A stretch of DNA of 64,000 nucleotides from contig JANRJV010000028.1 of the NCBI GenBank assembly GCA_033763795.1, positions 18,377 through 82,376 of the forward strand, in the 5' to 3' direction. The position numbers and the translations under genes were made by a program. The notes beneath the pieces are model-generated. The model had not been told where the DNA came from. It worked only from the letters and a program-made list of their open reading frames with translations, and did no database searches. Below are positions 52,325 to 59,054 of this stretch, piece by piece. Numbering within the stretch: the first letter of the stretch is position 1; every line of letters begins with the position of its first letter. The DNA comes from JAEUIV01 sp033763795 (GTDB lineage: Bacteria > Planctomycetota > Phycisphaerae > Phycisphaerales > UBA1924).

Positions 52325-52723
52325 TCAAGGTGCAGAGATCGACACCTGTTTCGTGCGAGAAACATCGTCGGGGGTATCAAATACTCCGTCCGGTCCGGCA
52401 CTGAGCACGCGGATCGTCATGCGGGTCGTGTCGACCTTCACGTAACCGCGCACCTCGCTTTTCCAGCCGTCAACGATCGCGGTGCGATGGCCTGTGAGCA
52501 CGGGGAGTAGGGATACGTCAGCAGGCATCCAGCCCGCTTCAAGTGCGCCTTCGAGTCTTGCCTCGACGGCTTCCAATACGTTATCTGTCACCAAGCCGGA
52601 GCCCGTGCGGGGTATGGTATAATGAAGCTGCCGGGCCAGCTCAAGGAGCACTGCCACAATCACCAGCGGGGTTGCGCAGGCAACTATCAACAGAACATAT
52701 CTAATTTTCTTGGCACTTTGCAT
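52325..52723 (-). CDS. Small membrane-anchored protein with GspG-like C terminus (132 aa)
   Basis: 132 aa. An N-terminal membrane segment (IRYVLLIVACATPLVIVAVLLE, about residues 7-29) and a C-terminal motif LSAGPDGVFDTPDDVS. That motif matches the calcium-binding end of major pseudopilins of type II secretion (GspG: xSxGPDGxxGTxDDI). The pilin prepilin-peptidase motif (GFTxxE) is missing, so it is not a normal pseudopilin. It lies 8 bases after a second small gene and in DNA less GC-rich than its surroundings. Function unknown. Confidence 0.6.
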   Translation of the reverse strand: MQSAKKIRYVLLIVACATPLVIVAVLLELARQLHYTIPRTGSGLVTDNVLEAVEARLEGALEAGWMPADVSLLPVLTGHRTAIVDGWKSEVRGYVKVDTTRMTIRVLSAGPDGVFDTPDDVSRTKQVSISAP

Positions 52724-52731
52724 TAACTATC

Positions 52732-53094
52732 TCACCTCAAAGAATTGATCTCTTTCGCGCTGTCGCTGCACATGCCGGATCTCATGAGTAACATCTTGAT
52801 ACCTGTAATTGCTTCGGTTATGTTGAAATGAAACACTCGAAAGGGGTCGGTACGAGTGCGAATCTCAATCAATATAGATCTGTGGCCCTGCTGCATGACT
52901 TCACTGCGAGCTGTAATGGCCCTGACTGTTCCGTCCGCGCTCACTCCTGCGTCATATCCCAATCTCTGTAGCCGCTCCGCGACATCCTGAGCAGAGCTGG
53001 AGGCTGCCAGTTCATCGGAAATAATCCGCAGGGCTTGCATAAGTCCGATGCTTTGCCAATCTGGTGGCAATCTGGACTTCGCATGATGGAGCAC
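52732..53094 (-). CDS. Small protein of unknown function, possibly 5'-frameshifted (120 aa)
   Basis: About 120 aa from a GTG at 53094. Predicted soluble mixed alpha/beta protein: MQALRIISDELAASSSAQDVAERLQRLGYDAGVSADGTVRAITA and SILIEIRTRTDPFRVFHFNI. No family recognised. In another frame directly upstream, ATG 53180 begins a signal-peptide-like stretch (RLLRLGVCSMLFVVLSPASTSCS) that runs into this region, so the true gene may have lost its start by a one- or two-base indel, or the stretch is a coincidence. Same strand and 8 bases before the GspG-like gene. Confidence 0.5.
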   Translation of the reverse strand: MLHHAKSRLPPDWQSIGLMQALRIISDELAASSSAQDVAERLQRLGYDAGVSADGTVRAITARSEVMQQGHRSILIEIRTRTDPFRVFHFNITEAITGIKMLLMRSGMCSDSAKEINSLR

Positions 53095-53183
53095 GAGGTA
53101 GATGCTGGGGATAGCACAACAAAGAGCATGCTACACACGCCTAGCCGTAACAGTCGTGAACTATACAATGCGCACAACATCGG

Positions 53184-53942
53184 CTAGTTCCTCGGTGCCG
53201 GAGCCGCCTCGACCATGAGGCGTTTCATTTCGCGGACGGCGTCGCGCAGCCCGGTGAAGACGGCGCGGCTGACGATAGCGTGGCCTATGTGCAGTTCGGC
53301 GACTTCGGGGAGGGCGGCGACGGGGCGGACATTGTGATAGTTGAGGGCGTGTCCGGCGTTGAAGCGCATGCCGAGCTTTCTGATGCGTTCGCCGGCGTTG
53401 CGGACGAGTTCGAGCTGGCGTGCGAGCTCTGGGATGAGGAAGTCGCCGCCGGCCCTGGCGTAGGCGTGTGCGTAGGGGCCCGTGTGGACTTCGCAGACAT
53501 CGAAGCCCGCGGCGCGGGCGGCGTCGACCTGGCGTGGGTCGGGGTCGATGAAGGCGGAGACGATCATGCCGGCGGCGCGGAGGCGGGCGACGACGTCTGT
53601 GAGGCGGGAGAGGTTGGCGGCGACGTCGAGGCCGCCCTCGGTGGTGACTTCCTGTCGACCTTCGGGGACGAGCATGGAGATCTGCGGTCTGACGCGGCTG
53701 GCGATGGCGACCATCTCGTCGGTGGCGGCCATTTCGAGGTTGAGCTTGACGTTGACGGTCTCGCGGAGTCGCTCGACGTCCTGATCGCGGATGTGTCGGC
53801 GGTCTTCGCGGAGGTGGACGGTGATGCCGTCGGCGCCGCCGAGTTCGGCTTCGTGGGCGGCGCGGATGGGGTCGGGCTCGACGCCACGCCGCGCCTGGCG
53901 GACGGTGCAGACATGATCGATGTTGACGCCGAGCTGGATCAT
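53184..53942 (-). CDS. pdxJ: Pyridoxine 5'-phosphate synthase
   Basis: 252 aa. PdxJ condenses 3-amino-1-hydroxyacetone phosphate with deoxyxylulose 5-phosphate in the DXP-dependent vitamin B6 pathway. Signatures: LGVNIDHVCTVRQARRGVEPDP at the N terminus, ADGITVHLREDRRHIRDQDVE (His-Leu-Arg-Glu-Asp-Arg-Arg-His catalytic loop), NLEMAATDEM, VSAFIDPDP, EVHTGPYA and GHALNYHNV, then AELHIGHAIVSRAVFTGL. Start ATG 53942. The heptamer-repeat region begins 15 bases upstream, so its promoter would have to lie in or next to the repeats. Confidence 0.96.
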   Translation of the reverse strand: MIQLGVNIDHVCTVRQARRGVEPDPIRAAHEAELGGADGITVHLREDRRHIRDQDVERLRETVNVKLNLEMAATDEMVAIASRVRPQISMLVPEGRQEVTTEGGLDVAANLSRLTDVVARLRAAGMIVSAFIDPDPRQVDAARAAGFDVCEVHTGPYAHAYARAGGDFLIPELARQLELVRNAGERIRKLGMRFNAGHALNYHNVRPVAALPEVAELHIGHAIVSRAVFTGLRDAVREMKRLMVEAAPAPRN

Positions 53943-53957
53943 GTGGGGACTGTATGG

Positions 53958-54150
53958 CGGAGGGAGTGGGGAGTGGGGAGAGGGCCAGTGGCCAGTAGGC
54001 AGTGAGGCAGTAGGCAGAGGGGGAGTGGGGAGTGGGGAGTGGAGTGGGAGGCGAGTGGGCCAGTGGGCAGTAGGCAGTGGGGAGTGGCGATTGGCGATTG
54101 GCGAGTGGCGATTGGCGATTGGCGAGTGGCGAGTGAGTGGAGAGTTGGGG
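53958..54150. repeat. Period-7 short tandem repeat block (STRR-like heptamers) with G-quadruplex motif
   Basis: About 190 bases made of drifting heptamers. Units of GGGGAGT run at 53962-53984 and 54019-54040; GGCAGTA/GGCAGTG types at about 53985-54018 and 54060-54079; and from 54083 an exact phase of AGTGGCG/ATTGGCG units (54083, 54090, 54097, 54104, 54111, 54118, 54125), the first six forming two copies of a 21-base AGTGGCG-ATTGGCG-ATTGGCG unit. GGG-AGT-GGGG-AGT-GGGG-AGA-GGG at 53962-53984 is a canonical four-tract G-quadruplex motif. The block fills the gap between divergent pdxJ and the Tat-exported MBL gene. Similar heptameric STRRs are known from cyanobacteria. Confidence 0.85.
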
Positions 54151-54188
54151 GGGCGGGTAGCATCTTGCGGGTCTTTGGAGGCACTTCC

Positions 54189-55190
54189 ATGAACATGTCG
54201 CGGCGGTCGTTTTCCCGTCTGACGTTGGCGGTTGCGGCGGCCGGGGCCGCGGGTCCGATGCGCGGCGCGCTGGCGCGGCGTGCGGACGAGCCGGGCCGTT
54301 ACTTCGACTGGGTCGAGACGGCGGCGGGGGCGAAGGTGGCGACGGGCGGGGGCGGGAATGTTCTGCTGGTGATGTCGCGCGGCGAGTCGCTGCTGGTCGA
54401 CTGCAAGAACCCCGGGCTGGGGGCGACGCTGCGGCGCGAGGCGGAGTCGTACGGTTCGCCCCTGGCGGCGGTGGTGAACACGCATCATCATCGTGATCAT
54501 GTTGGGGGGAACTCGGCGTTCGCGGGGGACGTGCCGCTGTGGGCGCATGCGCGTTCGAAGGAGCGGATCGAGGGGCAGATCGAGGGTCTGCTGCAGGGCG
54601 GTCAGCAGACGCTGAAGCAGATGGAGGCGTCAGAGAAGCCCGTGCCGCGGGCGGCGCTGGAGGAGGCGCGTCGGTTCGTGGAGGGGATCGCGGGGCTGCA
54701 GCCTTCGAGCTTTGCGCCGACGAAGCTGGTTGAAGCTGCGGAGGAGACGGTGACGCTTCCGGGCGGGCTGAGCGCGCGGCTGGTGCATTTCGGGCCGGGT
54801 CACACGGATAACGACCTGGTGGTGCATCTGCCCTCGCTCAACATGGTGCACACGGGCGACCTGCTGTTCCACAAGCGGCATCCGTTCATCGACTTCCCGG
54901 CGGGCGCGACGATCGAGGGCTGGAAGCGCTCGCTGAAGGAGATCAACGCGCTGTGCGACGAGGGGACCGTCGTCGTGCCGGGGCACGGCGACCTGACGGG
55001 CCGCGGGGCGCTGCAGGAGCAGGCGGACTATTTCGACGCGATGATCGAGATCGTGGAGGCGGCGCGGGCGCAGGGCAAGACGCGTGAGGAAGTGATCGCG
55101 CTCAAGCCCGAGCGGTTCGCGGGGTACGGTCACGAGCAGCTGTTGCCGCGGGTGCTGGGCGCACTGTTCGATGCGCCCCGGGCCGACTGA
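54189..55190 (+). CDS. Tat-exported metallo-beta-lactamase-fold hydrolase
   Basis: 333 aa. The N terminus NMSRRSFSRLTLAVAAAGAAG fits a twin-arginine signal (SRRxFxxL), implying export folded with metals. Metal motifs: VVNTHHHRDHVGGNS (HxHxDH), HFGPGHTDNDLVVH, NMVHTGDLLFHKRHPFID and TVVVPGHGDLTGRG. This pattern belongs to the MBL subgroup of periplasmic or cytoplasmic hydrolases such as SoxH/quinoprotein-relay enzymes. Substrate unknown. ATG 54189 is preceded by GGAGG 8 bases away; the frame stays open upstream through the heptamer repeats but that part is repeat-encoded and unlikely to be translated. Confidence 0.85.
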   Translation: MNMSRRSFSRLTLAVAAAGAAGPMRGALARRADEPGRYFDWVETAAGAKVATGGGGNVLLVMSRGESLLVDCKNPGLGATLRREAESYGSPLAAVVNTHHHRDHVGGNSAFAGDVPLWAHARSKERIEGQIEGLLQGGQQTLKQMEASEKPVPRAALEEARRFVEGIAGLQPSSFAPTKLVEAAEETVTLPGGLSARLVHFGPGHTDNDLVVHLPSLNMVHTGDLLFHKRHPFIDFPAGATIEGWKRSLKEINALCDEGTVVVPGHGDLTGRGALQEQADYFDAMIEIVEAARAQGKTREEVIALKPERFAGYGHEQLLPRVLGALFDAPRAD

Positions 55191-55214
55191 ACGCCGGGGC
55201 GGTCAGGAGGCGGG

Positions 55215-55952
55215 TCAGAAGTTGAAGAGGCCCTCGAGCACGCGGGGGATGAGCCCCTTGCGCGTGGAGCGGTCGAGGTCGCCCGTGTTCTCGGCGATCA
55301 GCTTGAGGTCGAAGATCTGGTTGGACTGGACGGTGTTGGTGGCGGTGACGTCCTCGGAGCGGCAGATTCCCGAGAGGACGACGACGGCGCCCTCCTCGTC
55401 GGTCTTGACCTCGCGGCGTGCTTCGAGGACGAGGGTGCCGTTGGGCTTGACCTCGAGGATCTTGGCGGTGATGCGGTCGGTCAGGCGGTCTTCGCGCCTG
55501 TACTTGCCCTCGCCCTCGAAGTCGCTGCCCGACTCGATGTCGATGGCGGGGAGGCGGGCGTCGCTCGTAGGCTTGACGCGGAGTTCGAGGAGGCTTTCGA
55601 GGTCGAGGAACTTCTCGAAGGCGAAGCTGTTCTCGTAGTCCTTGGAGCTCTCGCCCTTCTGCTTGCGGTCGAACTGGCTGCGTTCGGAGACGATGATGGT
55701 GATGAGCCCTTCGGCCTGGAATTCGCGCGGGCGCGGGGGCTCGACCGAGTAGAGGCTGACGGTGGCGACGGCGTTGGGGTCCGCGGGCTCGGCGCTGACG
55801 GGCGCGGGGACGCCGCGGGTCCCGGCCGAGGGCGGCGCGGGGGTCTCGTAGAGGCTCTGGGCGGCGGCGGCGCCGGCGGCGCAGGAGAGGGCGAGGGCGG
55901 CGTGGATGGCGCGGGGGGCGCGGGGGGCGCGGGGAGTGGAGCTGCGAATCAT
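55215..55952 (-). CDS. flgH: Flagellar L-ring protein FlgH
   Basis: 245 aa. The outer-membrane L-ring subunit around the flagellar rod. Signal peptide (AALALSCAAGAAAAQS). FlgH blocks: LYSVEPPRPREFQAEGLITIIVSERSQ, then the C-terminal DRLTDRITAKILEVKPNGTLVLEARREVKTDEEGAVVVLSGICRSEDVTATNTVQSNQIFDLKLIAENTGDL and KGLIPRVLEGLFNF. Its ATG overlaps the flgA stop (ATGA). It is the last gene of the visible operon; flgI (P-ring), its usual follower, is not next to it. It presumes an outer membrane. Confidence 0.93.
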   Translation of the reverse strand: MIRSSTPRAPRAPRAIHAALALSCAAGAAAAQSLYETPAPPSAGTRGVPAPVSAEPADPNAVATVSLYSVEPPRPREFQAEGLITIIVSERSQFDRKQKGESSKDYENSFAFEKFLDLESLLELRVKPTSDARLPAIDIESGSDFEGEGKYRREDRLTDRITAKILEVKPNGTLVLEARREVKTDEEGAVVVLSGICRSEDVTATNTVQSNQIFDLKLIAENTGDLDRSTRKGLIPRVLEGLFNF

Positions 55953-57025
55953 CGTGGTCGTGCCTCGCTGCTGGGAGTGGTGGATGGTGCGTCGTCGAGG
56001 TCCGCGACGGCGACGCCCGGGCCGGCGACGCGGGCGACGAACGCCTTGCGCGAGCCCTCGCTCGTGAACTCGATGACGTCGCCCATGCGGGCGTCGGAGC
56101 GTGCGCGGGCGCGGGTGGTGACTTCGAAGCCGGCGCGGAGGGCGTGGACGGTGACGAGCTCGTTGCGGCGGACGATGACGGGCGTCTCGGTGTGCTCGCG
56201 GCGGAGGAGCGTGCCGGCGGTGAGGCGCGTGCGGGCGAGGGAGCCGGCGGCGTCTTCGGTCCTGGTGAGCGGGGCCGTGCCGCCCAGCGGGACCCAGACG
56301 CGCGACTCGGTGAGGATCTCGGGCGAGATGACGTCGCCGCGGGCGAGGTCGGACTGGAGGATGACGACGGAGCGGAGGACCTCGCCTCGGACGCGGAGCG
56401 AGCGGTTCTCGATGAGGCGGTCGCCCTCGATGACGCGGGCGTGCAGTCCCAGCGCGGCGCCGTGGGAGGTCGAGACGGTCTGGACGGCGATGCGGCGGCC
56501 GGGGTGCTGGATGTCGAGCAGGGGCTCGTCGCGGGCGTCGAACTCCAGCCGGAGCTCATCGGGCGGGACGCCCAGCAGCGCGCAAACGGAGCGCGTGATT
56601 TCGCGGCGGAGGGTGGGGGCTGCGGGGTCGAAGTGGACGCGGGGCTGATCGGGAGTCGGCGCGGGGGCCTGCCGCTCGGCCGGCGCTGCGCGGAAGCGGA
56701 CCTCGCAGACGTTGCCGCTGAGCGAGACGGTGCCGAGGGTCGCGCCGGCGTGCTCCAGGGCGGCGCGGACCTGTTCGTGGCGGATCACGGTCCATGATGG
56801 GGACGCTCCCGCGGGCGGAGTGGCGGGATTGGCGGCGTCGCCCGCGGCGGGGATGATGACGACGTGCGCGAGCGCCCGGGCCTGCTCGCCTTCGAGCGTG
56901 GCGACGTCGGCGAGCGTGACGGGCGCGCCGGGGGCGACGCGCGCGGCCGGCAGCAGGGTGATCGAGGCGGCTTGGGCGTGGCCCGCCAGGAGCAGGAGCG
57001 AGAGGATGAGGGCGCGGGGCGTCAT
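55949..57025 (-). CDS. flgA: Flagellar P-ring assembly chaperone FlgA
   Basis: 358 aa, longer than the 220-240 of enteric FlgA. Signal peptide (MTPRALILSLLLLAGHAQA). The C-terminal SAF domain is typical: VVILQSDLARGDVISPEILTESRVWVPL, LTAGTLLRREHTETPVIVRRNELVTVHALRAGFEVTTRARARSDARMGDVIEFTSEGSRKAFVARVAGPGVAV. The N-terminal third is an extended beta domain with a Pro-rich insert at about residues 75 and 120. It chaperones FlgI in the periplasm. Ten bases after flgG; ATGA overlap with flgH. Confidence 0.9.
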   Translation of the reverse strand: MTPRALILSLLLLAGHAQAASITLLPAARVAPGAPVTLADVATLEGEQARALAHVVIIPAAGDAANPATPPAGASPSWTVIRHEQVRAALEHAGATLGTVSLSGNVCEVRFRAAPAERQAPAPTPDQPRVHFDPAAPTLRREITRSVCALLGVPPDELRLEFDARDEPLLDIQHPGRRIAVQTVSTSHGAALGLHARVIEGDRLIENRSLRVRGEVLRSVVILQSDLARGDVISPEILTESRVWVPLGGTAPLTRTEDAAGSLARTRLTAGTLLRREHTETPVIVRRNELVTVHALRAGFEVTTRARARSDARMGDVIEFTSEGSRKAFVARVAGPGVAVADLDDAPSTTPSSEARPR

Positions 57026-57035
57026 TCAGGCGGGC

Positions 57036-57845
57036 TCAGCGGCGGAGGTTGGCGACGCTGCGGAGGGTTTCGTCGGCGGCGCGGATGACGTTGGAGTTCA
57101 TCTCGAAGGCGCGCTGGGTGCGGATGAGGTCGATGAGCTCGCGGGTGGGGTCGACGTTGGAGCCTTCGAGGAAGCCGGCCTGGATCCGGCCGAAGTTCTG
57201 CGTGGCGGGCTGCCCGGTGATGGGGGGGCCCGAGGCGCCCGTCTCGATGTAGAGGTTCTCGCCGGCCTGCTTGAGTCCCGCGGGGTTGATGAAGGCGGCG
57301 ATCTCGATCTGGCCGATCTCGGCGGGCTCGTTCTGCCCGGGCTGGAGGACGAAGACCCGGCCGTCGGCGTTGACCGTGAGCTTGATGGCGTCCTGCGGGA
57401 CGGTGATGTTGGGGACGAGGCGGCGTCCCTGGTCGTTGGCGAGGACGATCTCGCCCTCGGAGTTGACGGTGAAGTTTCCGGCGCGGGTGTATGCGACGCC
57501 TCCGGGCGCGCGGTCGTCCTCGACCTGGACCTGGAAGAAGCCGATGCCGTCGATCATGAGGTCGAGGTCTCGCCCGGTGTTGAGGGGCGCGCCCTGGGTG
57601 AAGTCGAGCTGCGTGCCCGATACCTTGACGCCCAGGCCCACGTAGAGGCCGGTGGGTCGCTCGTCGCCGTTGGCGTTCTCGACGCCCGGGAGCTCCTTCT
57701 CCTGGTAGATGAGGTCCTGGAAGTTTGTTCGGCTGGACTTGAAGCCCTCGGTGTTGACGTTCGCCAGGTTGTTGGCGATGACGTCGAGGTCGGTGTTGAG
57801 GGCGGAGAGGCCCGTGGCGGCGGAGTGGAGTGCGACGAGTGCCAT
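57036..57845 (-). CDS. flgG: Flagellar distal rod protein FlgG
   Basis: 269 aa, the normal FlgG length of 260. LHSAATGLSALNTDLDVIANNLANVNTEGFKSSRTNFQDLIYQE is the conserved rod N terminus, and the C terminus ELIDLIRTQRAFEMNSNVIRAADETLRSVANLRR closes the coiled D0 domain. The middle (SGTQLDFTQGAPLNTGRDLDLMIDGIGFFQV) is FlgG-specific. Start ATG 57845, 43 bases after flgF. Confidence 0.96.
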   Translation of the reverse strand: MALVALHSAATGLSALNTDLDVIANNLANVNTEGFKSSRTNFQDLIYQEKELPGVENANGDERPTGLYVGLGVKVSGTQLDFTQGAPLNTGRDLDLMIDGIGFFQVQVEDDRAPGGVAYTRAGNFTVNSEGEIVLANDQGRRLVPNITVPQDAIKLTVNADGRVFVLQPGQNEPAEIGQIEIAAFINPAGLKQAGENLYIETGASGPPITGQPATQNFGRIQAGFLEGSNVDPTRELIDLIRTQRAFEMNSNVIRAADETLRSVANLRR

Positions 57846-57888
57846 TGGTGGGGGTCGTGCTCGTGGTGGTGGGGTTGAAGCGAGCGGC

Positions 57889-58662
57889 TCAGGAGACTCG
57901 GCCCAGGGAGTTGATGGCGCGGCCCATCATCTCGTTGATGTATCCGATGATGGTGGCGCCGGACTCGACGGCGCGCGAGGCGCTGGTGACGGACATCATG
58001 GCCTTGACGGCGTCGGTGGCGGAGGCCTCGAGGTGTTCCTGGAGGATGCGGCCGGCGGCGGGGCGGCGCTGGAGCGTCTGGCCCTCGGGAGCGGCCATCA
58101 GGCCCGAGCCGGTCTTGACGAGGCGCTCGGGCTCGGGGACCGCGACGAAGGCGAGGCGGGCGATCTCGCTGTCGTCCTGGACGACGGCTCCGTCGGAGCG
58201 GATCTTGAGCGGGCGCGTGGGGTTGATGGTGATGGGGTTGTCGGACGCGTCGAGGACGGGGAAGCCGTCCGAGGCGGTGACGAGTCGGCCTTCGGATGAG
58301 ACGGTCAGGCGGCCGTCGCGGGTGACGCGGAGGCCCTCGGGCCCCGGGGCGGCGCGGACGAGGAGGAAGCCGTCGCCCTCGATGCCGACGTCGAGGGCGT
58401 TGCCGGTGCGTTCGAGTGCGCCCTGCGAGGTCGAGACGCGGGTGGCGACGGGCATGACGCCCGCGCCGAGGCGTTCGAGCAGCTTGTTGGAGGGGAGGAA
58501 GGTCAAGCCGTCTTCGATGCGGGCGGGCTCGCGCTGGCGGATGGCCAGCGTGTCGGGCTTGAAGGCGGTGGTGCTGACGTTGGCGAGGTTGTTCGAGAGG
58601 ACGTCCTGGCGGGCCATCTGGGCCGACATGCCCGACGCGGAGATGTACAGGCCGTAGTTCAT
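57889..58662 (-). CDS. flgF: Flagellar proximal rod protein FlgF
   Basis: 257 aa. MNYGLYISASGMSAQMARQDVLSNNLANVSTTAFKPD is the rod-type N terminus; the middle TSQGALERTGNALDVGIEGDGFLLV and the C-terminal helix VKAMMSVTSASRAVESGATIIGYINEMMGRAINSLGRVS complete it. It is shorter and more divergent than FlgG and lies directly upstream of flgG, so FlgF is the best assignment, with an FlgG paralogue as the alternative. Its ATG overlaps the TGA of a 73-codon ORF upstream (ATGA). Confidence 0.88.
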   Translation of the reverse strand: MNYGLYISASGMSAQMARQDVLSNNLANVSTTAFKPDTLAIRQREPARIEDGLTFLPSNKLLERLGAGVMPVATRVSTSQGALERTGNALDVGIEGDGFLLVRAAPGPEGLRVTRDGRLTVSSEGRLVTASDGFPVLDASDNPITINPTRPLKIRSDGAVVQDDSEIARLAFVAVPEPERLVKTGSGLMAAPEGQTLQRRPAAGRILQEHLEASATDAVKAMMSVTSASRAVESGATIIGYINEMMGRAINSLGRVS

Positions 58663-58880
58663 CGCTGGTTTGATCCGCTGAGCGCTCCGGCGGGGGAGCG
58701 GTGGGTGTCGGCGGCGGGAGCAACGAGAGCGGCGGCGTGGAGGGCTGCGGCGACGCGCGCGGCGGCGATGAGGCGGGCGCCGAGGTCGGCGTGCGGGCCG
58801 GTGGCGGGGGCCTCGGGAAGGACGGGGCCGCGGGCGGGAGGTTGGGCCGCGCTCCGGCGGACTGGAAGTCGATGGCGCAT
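58659..58880 (-). CDS. Small ORF translationally coupled to flgF (73 aa)
   Basis: 73 codons from ATG 58880 to a TGA that overlaps the flgF start (ATGA). AAGGAG lies 7 bases before the ATG, a better ribosome site than that of most genes here. Codons show the strong C/G third-position bias of real genes (runs of GCC, CTC, CGC, GAC), while the other frames of this stretch give only Pro/Arg/Ser repeats. The protein has a likely amphipathic or hydrophobic helix in the middle (ADLGARLIAAARVAAALHAAALVAPAA) and an Arg/Pro-rich N terminus. No family recognised; position implies a role in the flagellar rod operon. Confidence 0.6.
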   Translation of the reverse strand: MRHRLPVRRSAAQPPARGPVLPEAPATGPHADLGARLIAAARVAAALHAAALVAPAADTHRSPAGALSGSNQR

Positions 58881-59054
58881 GGGGGCACTCCTTGCCGACG
58901 TTCGGGGTTTCACAAACCGCGTGCCAGCGGGCGGCGGGAGCGGGACCGGTCGGGGCAGGGACGCGGGGGTTATCTGACGTTGCGGGGGCGGGGACGACGC
59001 GCACGGCGTGCGCTGTAGCGCAAAGCGGACGCGATCGACGATGATGGAGGTTCG
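58881..59054. other. Divergent intergenic region between the flagellar operon and the recombinase gene
   Basis: 174 bases. It must hold promoters for both directions. A plus-strand AGGAG-like sequence (GGAGG at about 59046-59050) belongs to the recombinase. No clear sigma-54 or sigma-28 flagellar promoter motif is visible to me. Confidence 0.4.

Noticed and set aside
53958..54150. CRISPR array
   Set aside because: The units are 7 bases and drift gradually; there are no conserved repeats of 25-35 bases with unique spacers and no cas genes.
54039..54188. Upstream extension of the Tat-exported MBL protein through the repeats
   Set aside because: The extra residues are repeat-encoded (Gly-Glu-Trp-Arg type), while ATG 54189 has a GGAGG site and a proper Tat signal.
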